A DNA stretch of 64,000 bases from JBJMHZ01 sp045807125 (GTDB lineage Bacteria; Actinomycetota; Actinomycetes; JAWWOL01), in the NCBI GenBank assembly GCA_045807125.1, contig JBJMHZ010000016.1:75172-139171 (forward strand), in the 5' to 3' direction. Each line of letters starts with the position of its first letter. Position 1 is the first letter of the stretch. Of the stretch, positions 53,024 to 60,986 are shown piece after piece. Made by a program: the position numbers and the translations under genes. The notes below the pieces were generated by a model. That model did no database searches, was not told where the DNA came from, and saw only the letters and a program-made list of their open reading frames with translations.

Positions 53024-53734
53024 GTGGCAGAGGTTGCCGTGCTGACGGTGCTCGGCGTGGACGGCTGCCCTGGTGGCTGGATCGGCGCCCTCGTGACCGT
53101 GGACGGGCGGCGCCGCCCGCGCGGGGTGCGCTGGTTGCTCGTCCCCGACGCGGCCGGCCTCGTCGCGGCGGCCGCCGAGGCAGCCGTCACCGCCGTCGAC
53201 ATGCCGATCGGGCTGCCCGACGTCGGCCCGCGCGGCTGCGACACCGCGGCCCGGGCGCTGCTCGGACCGCGCGCGTCGTCGGTGTTCCCGGCACCGGTGC
53301 GCGCCGTGCTCGACGCCGCGGACTATCCCGACGCGTGCGAGCGGTCGCGGGCGGCCTGCGGGCGGGCGCTGTCCAAGCAGGCATGGGGAATCGTCCCGCG
53401 GATCGCCGACCTCGACGCCCGGATGACTCCCGCTCTGCAGGACACGATCCTCGAGGCGCACCCCGAGCTCGCCTTCGTCCGACTGAGCGGTGGCTGGCTG
53501 GAGCCGAAGCGGACGTCAACCGGTGCGGCGCAGCGCGTCGCGGCTCTCGCTCGCTGGCTGCCCGCCGCGTCCGACGCCTTGGCAACGGCGCCCCGGCCGG
53601 CCCGCCGCGACGACGCCGCCGACGCGCTCGTGCTGGCCTGGGTAGCGCTGCGGCGCGTCACTGGGGTGGCCATCGTCCTGCCCGGCGTCCCGGAGCGGGA
53701 CGCGCGAGGGCTGCGCATGGAGATCGTCAGCTGA
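53024..53734 (+). CDS. DUF429 family protein
   Basis: The 236-residue product has the DUF429 start VLGVDGCPGGWIGALVT, the acidic segment AVDMPIGLPDVGPRGCD and the C-terminal DDAADALVLAW, which together suggest an RNase H-like metal-binding nuclease fold. The function is unknown. GTG 53024 (VAEVAVLTVLGVDGC) is the likely start. Confidence 0.88.
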   Translation: MAEVAVLTVLGVDGCPGGWIGALVTVDGRRRPRGVRWLLVPDAAGLVAAAAEAAVTAVDMPIGLPDVGPRGCDTAARALLGPRASSVFPAPVRAVLDAADYPDACERSRAACGRALSKQAWGIVPRIADLDARMTPALQDTILEAHPELAFVRLSGGWLEPKRTSTGAAQRVAALARWLPAASDALATAPRPARRDDAADALVLAWVALRRVTGVAIVLPGVPERDARGLRMEIVS

Positions 53735-53768
53735 TTGCCTCCCCTCGCCTGACCTGCGGGTGCTGGGG

Positions 53769-53918
53769 TCAGGCGGTGGTTCGTCGTCGGTGCCGGTGGT
53801 GGGTGCGGCCATCGGGGGCGGTCGCGGTCCAGCCGCCGTCGGTGTCGGGGTCGAGCGTCCAATGGTTCTCGTGGAGGAGGTGGTGGTGGTAGGCGCAGAG
53901 CAGGACGAGGTTGGCCAC
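53769..53918 (-). pseudogene. C-terminal end of a split DUF222/HNH endonuclease gene
   Basis: The reverse strand reads VANLVLLCAYHHHLLHENHW and ends THHRHRRRTTA then stop. This is the last part of the HNH motif (H-x-x-H after the Cys) and tail of a DUF222/HNH protein. The upstream coding part is missing here: at 53918 the sequence switches to the serine-integrase element. The matching upstream part lies at 59447-59880. Confidence 0.8.
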
Positions 53919-53930
53919 TAGTTGATAATC
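53905..53930. repeat. Left attachment site of the serine-integrase element
   Basis: The host half gaggttggcc is followed by actagttgataatc, which belongs to the element. The reverse complement reads ..CAACTAGTGGCCAACCTCG..; its GGCCAACCTCG core corresponds to GGCGAGCCTCG at the right junction (59444-59458). The integrase gene starts about 20 bp away. Confidence 0.7.
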
Positions 53931-53938
53931 TGCCCTTC

Positions 53939-55339
53939 GTGACTTCGGTGCGGGCGGCGGCCCTGTACGCGCGGATCTCCTCCGATCAGGAGGGCAGCGG
54001 CCTCGGCGTCAAGCGGCAGCTTGAGGACTGCCGGCGGCTCGCGGACTCGCTCGGCTGGCAGGTGGCCGAGGAGTACGTGGACAACGACCTGTCCGCCTAC
54101 TCCGGCAAGCGCCGGCCCGCGTACGAGCGGATGCTCGCCGACCTGGCCGAGGGTCGCCGCGACGCGGTGGTGGTCTATCACATCGACCGGCTGACCCGCC
54201 GGCCGATCGAGCTTGAGCAGTTCGTCGCCATCGTGGACGCCGCGCGGGTGCGGCACGTGCGGTTCGTCTCCGGAGACTTGGACATCGGCAACGGCGACGG
54301 GCTGATGATGGCCCGTATCCTGGCCGCGATGGCCGCCAACGAGTCCGCGACGAAGAGCCGGCGGGTTCGCCGCAAGCTTGAGCAGGTCGCCGCCCAAGGC
54401 CGCCCGCACGGCGGATCGCTGCGCCCGTTCGGCTACGACGACGACCGCGTGACGATCCGCCACGACGAGGCCGAGGTCGTTCGGCAGCTCGCGGCTCGGT
54501 TCATCGCCGGGGAGTCGCTGCGGTCCTTGGCGACCTGGCTGGACGAGCAGGGCGTCAAGACCGTCGCGGGCGGGACGTGGCGCACGCCCACGTTGCGGAC
54601 GATGCTTGCGTCGCCGCGGATCGCCGGGCTTCGCCAGCACCGTGGCCAGGTCGTCGGCAAGGCGATGTGGGAGCCGATCATCAACGAGCAGGACCGCGAC
54701 CGGATCGTCGGCAGGTTGGACCAGCAGGCGACCTCGGGTCGGCGCGCGCCGCGCAACTACCTGCTCACAGGGCTGCTGCGGTGCGGCCGGTGCGGGAACC
54801 GGCTCTACTCCTCCGCCAGGGAGACGACCCGCCGCTACGTCTGCTCCGCCGGCCCCGACCACGGCGGCTGCGGCCGGCTCAGCGTCATCGCCAGCCCAGT
54901 CGAGGATCTGATCGCCGATGCGGTGCTGTACCGGCTGGACACCCCCGACCTGGCGCGGGCACTGGCCGGTCGCGCGGCCGGGAACGCCGATGCTGCCGCG
55001 CTGGCCGAGCAGATCACGGCCGACAAGGCACAGCTCCACGAGCTCGCCGAGGCGTACGGGACCAAGCAGATCACCATGCGGGACTGGCTGACCGCCAAGA
55101 GGCCCATCGAGGACCGCATCGCTGACCTCGAGCGGCGGTTGCGCCGCGCCACCGACACGACCGCGCTAGAAGGGCTGCCGGGCACCGGCGCGGAGCTACG
55201 GGAGCGTTGGGACGACCTACGACTCACCCGGCAGCACGCCATCGTCGCCGCGATCGTCGACCACGCCGTGATCGGCCCCGGCCGGCCCGGTGCCCGAGGG
55301 CTCGACCCGAGCCGCGTTCAGCCCGTGTGGCGGCTGTAG
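53939..55339 (+). CDS. Large serine recombinase (integrase)
   Basis: The 466-residue integrase has a resolvase-type catalytic domain with Ser14 in LYARISSDQEG, YHIDRLTRRPIELEQFV and ESATKSRRVRRK. A recombinase domain (about residues 160-260) and a zinc beta-ribbon with CGRCG and VCSAGPDHGGCGRL (about 283-320) follow, then a coiled-coil arm (about 350-420). GTG 53939 lies only about 20 bp inside the left attachment site, usual for such elements. All catalytic features appear intact, so the element could still excise. Confidence 0.95.
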   Translation: MTSVRAAALYARISSDQEGSGLGVKRQLEDCRRLADSLGWQVAEEYVDNDLSAYSGKRRPAYERMLADLAEGRRDAVVVYHIDRLTRRPIELEQFVAIVDAARVRHVRFVSGDLDIGNGDGLMMARILAAMAANESATKSRRVRRKLEQVAAQGRPHGGSLRPFGYDDDRVTIRHDEAEVVRQLAARFIAGESLRSLATWLDEQGVKTVAGGTWRTPTLRTMLASPRIAGLRQHRGQVVGKAMWEPIINEQDRDRIVGRLDQQATSGRRAPRNYLLTGLLRCGRCGNRLYSSARETTRRYVCSAGPDHGGCGRLSVIASPVEDLIADAVLYRLDTPDLARALAGRAAGNADAAALAEQITADKAQLHELAEAYGTKQITMRDWLTAKRPIEDRIADLERRLRRATDTTALEGLPGTGAELRERWDDLRLTRQHAIVAAIVDHAVIGPGRPGARGLDPSRVQPVWRL

Positions 55340-55519
55340 GCGGGCGGCATCCGGATCGGCGGGGCGCGTCCGCGCCCCCGCCGCCCGGCCCGCCGCGCCG
55401 CCCAGCAGGACGCGCACCCGAGCGACCGTCGCCTCGTCGGTCACCTTCACCGGCACGCCCTGCGCGGCGCAGGAGGCTTCCACGAACGCGCGCACGGCAT
55501 CGGGGTCTAGGCGGCCCAT
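55217..55519 (-). CDS. Small conserved mobile-element protein, unknown
   Basis: The 100-residue frame from ATG 55519 reads MGRLDPDAVRAFVEASCAAQ then GVPVKVTDEATVARVRVLLG. It resembles small proteins found beside Rep genes on actinomycete integrative elements. Its start overlaps the Rep stop by 13 bp (co-translation). Its second half lies antisense to the integrase 3' end and is probably unstructured, so the true stop may matter little. The function is unknown. Confidence 0.5.
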   Translation of the reverse strand: MGRLDPDAVRAFVEASCAAQGVPVKVTDEATVARVRVLLGGAAGRAAGARTRPADPDAARLQPPHGLNAARVEPSGTGPAGADHGVVDDRGDDGVLPGES

Positions 55520-56307
55520 TGCGCCCACACCGCCGGCGGACCCTGCCAGTCCAGCTCGTCGGCCGACCACCACACCCGCTCCGGCGCGGAGCCCATCCGT
55601 TCCGATGCCTGGGCCAGCACGTCCTCGGCACTGCGGCCTCTGATGACCTCCTTGCGCGGCTGGAAGCCCTGCGCGACCTCGTAGCGGTGCAGCCCACCGG
55701 CTGCCGACAGGTCCTTGGCGACGTACTTCGACAGGTACCGCGCCGCCAGCCGCCCCTGGTGCAGGGACGTGGAACCGACCGGCAGATCGCCGAGCAGCTT
55801 GACGTGAACGAACCCGCGCCCCCACGCGTGCTCGATCACGCTGCGCTTGACGTAGCGACCCGCCGCGAAGTGCAGGTGCAACCCGTGCCCGGACTTGTGC
55901 CACTCCGGCACCCACAAGTACGGCAACGCACGCCCGCCCAGCGACGAACGCAAGGCGCGGAAGAAGCCCGCCACGTCGGCGCGCACCTGGCGCGCATCGT
56001 GGCAGCCCTCACCCGCATACGTCAGGGTGCCGAGCCGGTTCAGCCGGTTCGCCGCGCAGTACCGGCGCACCTTCGCCCGCGCCCGCCGGCCCGCCTCGGC
56101 GGCGGCCCGCTCGGGATCAGCGGCAGGGCCACGCTTACCGAGCGGCGGGCGACGCCGCGCCACCCAGCACCCGCCACCCTCGGCGGCATCCGGATACAAC
56201 GACAACGACCAACCCGCGCGCAGCACAGTGCGGCGAGATGACACGGAGGACAGGGACGACACGGCGACCTCAGGCGAGACAGACCGACAGGGGACTGTCG
56301 GCCCCAC
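55507..56307 (-). CDS. HUH-type rolling-circle replication initiator
   Basis: The 266-residue protein has a Rep-like arrangement: LTYAGEGCHDARQVRADVAG (motif 1 side), LPYLWVPEWHKSGHGLHLHF with the HUH motif H144-L-H146, and AARYLSKYVAKD with candidate catalytic tyrosines Y191/Y195. Such proteins nick the origin so that excised actinomycete elements replicate as circles. The start is uncertain: the frame opens at 56307, but conserved sequence begins near residue 80. A degraded copy of residues about 98-126 lies at 59881-59972. Confidence 0.85.
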   Translation of the reverse strand: MGPTVPCRSVSPEVAVSSLSSVSSRRTVLRAGWSLSLYPDAAEGGGCWVARRRPPLGKRGPAADPERAAAEAGRRARAKVRRYCAANRLNRLGTLTYAGEGCHDARQVRADVAGFFRALRSSLGGRALPYLWVPEWHKSGHGLHLHFAAGRYVKRSVIEHAWGRGFVHVKLLGDLPVGSTSLHQGRLAARYLSKYVAKDLSAAGGLHRYEVAQGFQPRKEVIRGRSAEDVLAQASERMGSAPERVWWSADELDWQGPPAVWAQWAA

Positions 56308-56760
56308 CCGGTGAACCGGTGTGCCGCCTCTGGTTGAGCGCCTAGACCGAGAGCACGAGGCGGGGCCCTAGCCGCCTGCGGCCAGGCTTAAGAGGGCCGC
56401 TTAGTCGCCTCATCACATCTGTTCGGGAGTTCTCGTTACGAGCCCGCACCAGGCGCGGGCGGCGCACCTGGCTCCACAGGTCGCCCCCTCGCGGCTGGAC
56501 CTGGGCTCACTCGGTTGCTGCCACGTAGCGAGGGTGACCGTGGCATCGCCAGCAACGTTCGCACGCCCATCGCGGCGTCCCGTGGAGCGACACGCCGGAG
56601 CGATGACGGCCAACCGACCCCGCCACCACGAGAGAGCCGCACCGGCCCCCGCCGCGTCCAGGGCGCTACGCGGCCTGCGGCGAACCCTGGACCCGGCGGA
56701 ACCCGGCACGGCTGTCAGCACACTGCCGGAGCCCGAGAGGTGAGGAGCTACCCCGCTTCG
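56308..56760. other. Intergenic region upstream of Rep, possible replication origin
   Basis: 453 bp with no gene I can support firmly; an open frame 56534-56743 (+) has no recognisable product. Several inverted repeats (for instance accggtgaaccggt at 56309-56322) and the position directly upstream of the HUH Rep gene make this the likely double-strand origin, by inference only. Confidence 0.35.
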
Positions 56761-57171
56761 TCAGCGACCGGGGATCCCTTCCAGCAGATCGGCGAGCCGG
56801 ACCAGCGCGGCCGCCAGCGAGCGAGTGCTGCCGGTGCCGAGCAGCACGTACTGCTCGTCACCCCGCCCCAGCACCACCAGCGGATCGGTCATGCCGGGTG
56901 CCCTCAGGCCATGCGCAATAAAGGGGGCAGCGCCGTCCCCGGTCACGCCCAGCGGCGCGGTGGAGTGCTGCGCGGGATGGTCGGTCGTGCCCTCGGCGTC
57001 CTGGTCGACGCACCACGGCGGGCAGGGATCGAGCGCATGCCAATCTGTAGCCACGGGGCTCGCCTCCTTGCAGGCGGGTTCCGAGGCTCCGGTCGACGTT
57101 CCCGCGTCGGCCGGAGCCGCCTTGTCGAGTGATCGGGCTCTAACTCCCGACGACTGTACGGGTTTTGGCAT
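56761..57171 (-). CDS. Small protein with CPPWC motif, unknown
   Basis: The 136-residue product contains DPCPPWCVDQDAEGTTDHPA, a Cys-Pro-Pro-Trp-Cys pair followed by a His that may bind zinc, as in small DUF6907-type proteins of actinomycete mobile elements (tentative). The C-terminal RSLAAALVRLADLLEGI is helical. ATG 57171 is 29 bp from the divergent AlpA-like gene, so the two share a promoter region. Confidence 0.55.
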   Translation of the reverse strand: MPKPVQSSGVRARSLDKAAPADAGTSTGASEPACKEASPVATDWHALDPCPPWCVDQDAEGTTDHPAQHSTAPLGVTGDGAAPFIAHGLRAPGMTDPLVVLGRGDEQYVLLGTGSTRSLAAALVRLADLLEGIPGR

Positions 57172-57200
57172 GCGGTGTGAAGCGCCGCTAGGTTGCCGCC

Positions 57201-57407
57201 GTGACCCACCACCTGGTCGGCATGGCCGAGGTCGCCGAGCTGCTCGGCGTCGGCCGTCAGCGCGCCCACGAGCTGACCCGCCGACCCGACTTCCCCGCGC
57301 CCCAAGCCCGCCTCAAGGCCGGTGCCATCTGGTTGCGCGAGGACGTCGAGCGCTGGCTCGCCGACAGCGGCGAGCGACGCCCCGGCCGACCCCCACGCAA
57401 GGACTGA
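57201..57407 (+). CDS. AlpA/excisionase-like helix-turn-helix protein
   Basis: The 68-residue protein is a MerR/AlpA-type winged helix: LVGMAEVAELLGVGRQRAHE, then RPDFPAPQARLKAGAIWLRE and DVERWLADSG. Proteins of this kind are recombination directionality factors or regulators of actinomycete elements. GTG start at 57201. Confidence 0.8.
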   Translation: MTHHLVGMAEVAELLGVGRQRAHELTRRPDFPAPQARLKAGAIWLREDVERWLADSGERRPGRPPRKD

Positions 57408-57446
57408 GCCGTCGAAGGCCGCTCCGAGTTTCGTTGCTACTTCAAG

Positions 57447-58586
57447 TCAAGCAGGCCGGTCCTCGTACTCTTCGTCGTCCACGTCATCGTCCGTCATGTC
57501 CGCCGGTTCCTCATCGGTCGCCGTCTCCTCGTACGGCAAGTCGTTCAAGAAGGCCACCAAGGCCTCCTCTCTGCGTACTCGACGGCTGCGATCCGTAGCG
57601 GCCCTGCCAACAGCGTCTCGATATGCAGTAACGGACCCCGGCTCATTGCTGGTCTGTGCCGCCCCTACCCGAATGCTGAACTCGGTCAATTTATCCCGCA
57701 GCGCATCGAACTCACCCAAAGTGCGAGGCAGAAGGATCTTTCCCCGCGCTATCGCCAAAAACAGCGTGTAGAAATCTGATTTCCGGTACCATCGCGTACC
57801 GCCCATCTTGGGCTTAGGAAATAACTCAACCAGGAAGCCAAGGACAACCTCGAAGCGACTCAATACCTCGTCAGCGAAGGGGAAATTGTCAGCGTATTGG
57901 CGGTAGTAGGCGTCCAGAGACTCTTTCTTATTCTGTGGCCAGTGAAGGGAACCGATGATGAGCTCGCTAACGTACTCGGTATCTAGCATGCGCCGCCGTT
58001 GCATCTTGGTGAAAATGCGGAATTGCTCCCACTCTTCACGCTCAACCAACTTTTCTGCTATGGCAAGCATGCCGTTGGCATAGATCGAGTAGCGAAGCTC
58101 CTGCGCGTTCAACGAGACGTTGGATTGGTTGAGGCGATGGAATATGTGTCTGACTTGTTGCTCATCGAGCCCTTCCAGGTCACGCACAATCAGCTTGTAC
58201 CTACGGAACCTGTCGCGCTCTGTAGAAGACAACTGTGAATAACGCTTCCCGTACCAGGGGGTATCTGCCAGGGTATAGAGCGGCTGCAGCTTATTGAGAT
58301 CGAAGGAGACTGCGAAGCCGTCAGCAAGGAACTCGAGGCACGCTCGGAGACGCTGCTGGCCGTCTACGACTGCGACAGCGTCGCCTAGAGCCGTTGAGGT
58401 CTGAACGTAAACCTCCGGCACGGGGTACGAGCGAAGAATCGAGTCCACCAGGAAGGACTTCTCCTCGTCGGTCCACACCGGACGCCGCTGGAACGGTGGC
58501 CTAAGCTCGAGCTTCTCCAGATGACTTTGGTCAGCGAACCAACCTATCGTCTGGTGACTGGTGTTAAGGAAGGCTCCGCCTGACAC
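57447..58586 (-). CDS. DUF262 (GmrSD/ParB-like) protein, element cargo
   Basis: The 379-residue protein has the DUF262 landmarks LRPPFQRRPVWTDEEKSFLV and VAVVDGQQRLRACLEFL (DGQQR box, ParB/Srx-like nucleotide-binding fold). HIFHRLNQSNVSLNAQELRY follows, and the C-terminus is acidic (TDDDVDDEEYEDRPA). DUF262 is found in the type IV restriction enzyme GmrSD and other defence proteins. GTG 58586 has AAGGAG six bases upstream and overlaps the NTase gene by 23 bp. The codon use is strikingly AT-rich for this genome, a sign of transfer. Confidence 0.85.
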   Translation of the reverse strand: MSGGAFLNTSHQTIGWFADQSHLEKLELRPPFQRRPVWTDEEKSFLVDSILRSYPVPEVYVQTSTALGDAVAVVDGQQRLRACLEFLADGFAVSFDLNKLQPLYTLADTPWYGKRYSQLSSTERDRFRRYKLIVRDLEGLDEQQVRHIFHRLNQSNVSLNAQELRYSIYANGMLAIAEKLVEREEWEQFRIFTKMQRRRMLDTEYVSELIIGSLHWPQNKKESLDAYYRQYADNFPFADEVLSRFEVVLGFLVELFPKPKMGGTRWYRKSDFYTLFLAIARGKILLPRTLGEFDALRDKLTEFSIRVGAAQTSNEPGSVTAYRDAVGRAATDRSRRVRREEALVAFLNDLPYEETATDEEPADMTDDDVDDEEYEDRPA

Positions 58587-59253
58587 CTGATTCTCCTTCA
58601 CTACGCTGGTCGCCCGCACTCAGATATCTTCGGTAGGATCCTAAAGCCTCAGCCTGAGCAGCCCTAAGGGCCGCCCCATTTCGGTATATGCGAACTCGCA
58701 GCACCCGTCCATGCAGGATAGCAGGAAGATCTTCCTGGGATCGCTGAAGCTCTCGAGACCACTCATTCCCGAAGGGCAGGTAACTTAGAAAGTAATTAGC
58801 AGCGATTACGCCTTCGTAGATATAGTGCTGGCGATGGGCTCCGAAGAGGCGTCGACCCTCCTCATCTAACCCAGAAATTACGTTCGGGTCTGTGAGCCTA
58901 AACCAATCCCAAGCACGGTCGAAGTGCCCGGTGGAGATTACAGCTATATCGAGGTCGGATTGCTTGTCGAAGACCTTGAACTTCTTGCGCGCACTCAGGC
59001 TCCGGCCTGTGCCAGCGCTGCCAACCACGACAAGTTCCCTGCCGTCCAATCCCAGATTTTGAGCCAAGCGATCACGCCAAGCCAGATAGCGCCGCTTACT
59101 ATCGAATGTGAATGGAAGGCGGTCCAGAACGATCCGACCAACAAGAAGGTGAAGTGGTTCGTCCTCACGCGCCAGCCTGTCGAACTCCTGCACCGATATG
59201 GCGTTCCAGTCCGATTCGGATGGCTCGGGCATGCGGTCCTCCGACGATGTCAT
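58564..59253 (-). CDS. Nucleotidyltransferase-like protein, element cargo
   Basis: The 229-residue protein has a helical start and then ELVVVGSAGTGRSLS and FDKQSDLDIAVIS, i.e. GS (78-79) and D100-x-D102 of a pol-beta-type nucleotidyltransferase with a long insert between them. The C-terminal half is helical. ATG 59253 is supported by GGAGG four bases upstream. It is translationally coupled to the DUF262 gene, so the two form one module. It also has low GC compared with the flanks. Confidence 0.7.
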   Translation of the reverse strand: MTSSEDRMPEPSESDWNAISVQEFDRLAREDEPLHLLVGRIVLDRLPFTFDSKRRYLAWRDRLAQNLGLDGRELVVVGSAGTGRSLSARKKFKVFDKQSDLDIAVISTGHFDRAWDWFRLTDPNVISGLDEEGRRLFGAHRQHYIYEGVIAANYFLSYLPFGNEWSRELQRSQEDLPAILHGRVLRVRIYRNGAALRAAQAEALGSYRRYLSAGDQRSEGESGVRRSLP

Positions 59254-59439
59254 GCCACCTCCGATCCGAGAGCCATCGCTACGACTCGCATACCGTGCCC
59301 CCACCCGGAGCGAGAACCTACAAGAGAGAGACAGTACTGAGAGCACGTCTTCAGAAACACCCTCGTCGAGGCATCGTCAGGCTGTGGAGGCGACTCCCCC
59401 TTGCGCCGTAGCCCCTGTTCACTGCCAAGGGACGTCTTT

Positions 59440-59463
59440 GCGACTAGCGAGGCTCGCCAGGTC
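59440..59463. repeat. Right attachment site of the serine-integrase element
   Basis: gcgactagcgaggctcgccaggtc: on the reverse strand the host codons for D-L-A-S-L are followed by CTAGTCGC from the element. The same CTAGTC arm recurs at 62484 and 62656. Confidence 0.7.
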
Positions 59464-59880
59464 CGTCGGGCCGCCGTCGACCCAGTGCACGAGGTGGTGA
59501 GCTTGGCACCACGGCGGCGCGCGATCGCAGCCGGGGAACAAGCAGCCGCCGTCGCGGGCGGCGAGGGCGCGGCGCTGCGCCGTGGTGGGCAGCCGGGCGG
59601 CGCGGCCGAGGTCGAGGACCTCCCCGGCGGGCCCAAGCACGACGCGGAGGAGCTCGGCGTCGCAGCCGAGCCGGCGCAGTGCCTCGCCGTCGAGGGCCCC
59701 GCTCCAAGGCAGGTCGACGCGGTCGCCGACGGCGAGGGCGGCCAGGTCGATGGTGACGGCCAGCCGCGCGGCTTGTCCCCGCCGGTGGCGGGCAGCTGCC
59801 CGGAGACCGGGACGGCGCGGGCTAGCTCGGCCAGGCCGTCGCGGCGGCGCTGGGCCGTCGTGCGGGCCGACCTCCGGCAG
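59447..59880 (-). pseudogene. DUF222/HNH endonuclease, upstream part of the split gene
   Basis: The reverse strand encodes RLAVTIDLAALAVGDRVDLP, LPTTAQRRALAARDGGCLFP, and GCDRAPPWCQAHHLVHWVDG ending PTDLASLAS at the element border. That is the second half of DUF222 and the HNH motif up to the split. The first part (LAELARAVPVSGQLPATGGD) is in a different frame, so there is a frameshift near nt 59770 too. The 3' part of the gene lies 5.5 kb away at 53769-53918. Confidence 0.8.
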
Positions 59881-59972
59881 GCGCGTCCACCCAACGCTGA
59901 GCGCAGGGCGCGGAAGAAGCCCCGCCACATCGGCGCGCACCTGGCGCGGCTCGTGACAACCCTCGTCCACTG
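59881..59972 (-). pseudogene. Fragment of a second HUH Rep gene
   Basis: On the minus strand EGCHEPRQVRADVAG and then, one base off, FFRALRSALGGRA match residues about 98-126 of the Rep at 55507-56307. At DNA level ggcgcggaagaagcc and atcggcgcgcacctggcgcg are nearly identical with 55955-56010, plus one inserted C. It is joined directly to HNH sequence, so it is a scar of an earlier related element. Confidence 0.75.
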
Positions 59973-59978
59973 AGCAAG

Positions 59979-60941
59979 ATGGACGGCGTGACTGTTCACG
60001 TCTCGGCACTGACCCGCGCCTTCGTGCTTCAGGTCGGTGATCGCCTCGTTACACAAGGACCGCCGGGGTCGGCGAGACCTTGGGATCCCTATGCCAACAA
60101 GACAATCGTTGTGCTAGCGCGTAACGGCACGCTGGTGGTGTCTTACGCCGGGTTGGCGCATATGCAATCCAAGCCAACAGATCAATGGCTCGCGGAGGCC
60201 ATAACCGGGAGATCCTTCGTGCCGGGCCCTACCGGTAATCTGACTATGGGGTTTGATACTACATTCCATATCACCGTTCGGGATGTCACTAGGTCTCTCA
60301 TCGTTGCTGTCGAGCGCGACCTGCCGCAAGAAGCGGCGAGTCGCCGCATTCAAGGGCTGCACATACTGATCACGGGGTGGGTTTGGAAGCGGCGTGCACA
60401 ATTTGATATCAGCCAACCTCGACCGGTAGCGCTCATCATGCGCCACTCGGGCAAGCCCGGCACTTCCATACAGCAGGAAGCACTTCCACGCTTTTGGCGA
60501 TGGGACAAGACAAGCATGCTTGCCGTAATCGGTGCTGGTCTTGCTGATCACAAGGCGCATCTGCTTAAAGAGTTATCGCGCGACAATGTGCACTTCACGG
60601 ACAAAGACTATGAGCGCCTGGTCGTCGCAGCGATACGGAATCGTGCGCTGGATAGTACAGGTGACGTCGTTGGCAAAGATTGCATGACAGTTTCGATTGG
60701 CAGGTCTCAAGCGCTTCGTATCCGGTTCAGCCGGTATGCTAATTCCGATAGTCAGCATACCGCGTACACCCCGTTCGTACTTGGGCGTGGATTCCTCTTC
60801 CCGCCCCTCCTCCTTACGGGACAGGGATTCAGTCTAAGGGCCGGAGAACTCTCAATACCGATAGAATCCGATCCCCCGTTGACCGAACAAGGACGTTTCA
60901 TCACACAGGGACAACCTCGCCGACCGTATCCTGGACAGTAA
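59979..60941 (+). CDS. Unknown protein with Ntn-hydrolase (proteasome-like) flavour
   Basis: The 320-residue protein starts VTVHVSALTRAFVLQVGDRL. It contains NKTIVVLARNGTLVVSYAGL and PTDQWLAEAIT, which recall beta strands and the 'S-Y-x-G' segment of proteasome-like Ntn hydrolases; an N-terminal Thr/Ser nucleophile is not obvious. The C-terminal half (from about 160) is unrecognised. Codon use is AT-rich. ATG 59979 or GTG 59988 could start translation. The functional call is only a resemblance. Confidence 0.5.
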   Translation: MDGVTVHVSALTRAFVLQVGDRLVTQGPPGSARPWDPYANKTIVVLARNGTLVVSYAGLAHMQSKPTDQWLAEAITGRSFVPGPTGNLTMGFDTTFHITVRDVTRSLIVAVERDLPQEAASRRIQGLHILITGWVWKRRAQFDISQPRPVALIMRHSGKPGTSIQQEALPRFWRWDKTSMLAVIGAGLADHKAHLLKELSRDNVHFTDKDYERLVVAAIRNRALDSTGDVVGKDCMTVSIGRSQALRIRFSRYANSDSQHTAYTPFVLGRGFLFPPLLLTGQGFSLRAGELSIPIESDPPLTEQGRFITQGQPRRPYPGQ

Positions 60942-60986
60942 GGGTCTTGCGCAGACGTCCTTTCCGCGCGACTGTTACCGCAGGCT

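Larger units (their letters stand above)
53919..59447. mobile_element. Serine-integrase integrative element inserted in an HNH endonuclease gene
   Basis: A 5.5-kb element between the two parts of one DUF222/HNH gene. It encodes a large serine integrase, a HUH replication initiator, a CPPWC-motif protein, an AlpA-like excisionase and an AT-richer cargo of DUF262 plus nucleotidyltransferase. No FtsK-like transfer gene is present, so it is a mobilisable or AICE-derived element rather than a self-transmissible one. Confidence 0.75.

Noticed and set aside
50044..53244. A 1066-codon minus-strand frame covering the phosphatase and beyond
   Set aside because: Only the part from 51141 down encodes the SpoIIE phosphatase. 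The rest is antisense to the Eis-like gene or out of frame with rpiB.
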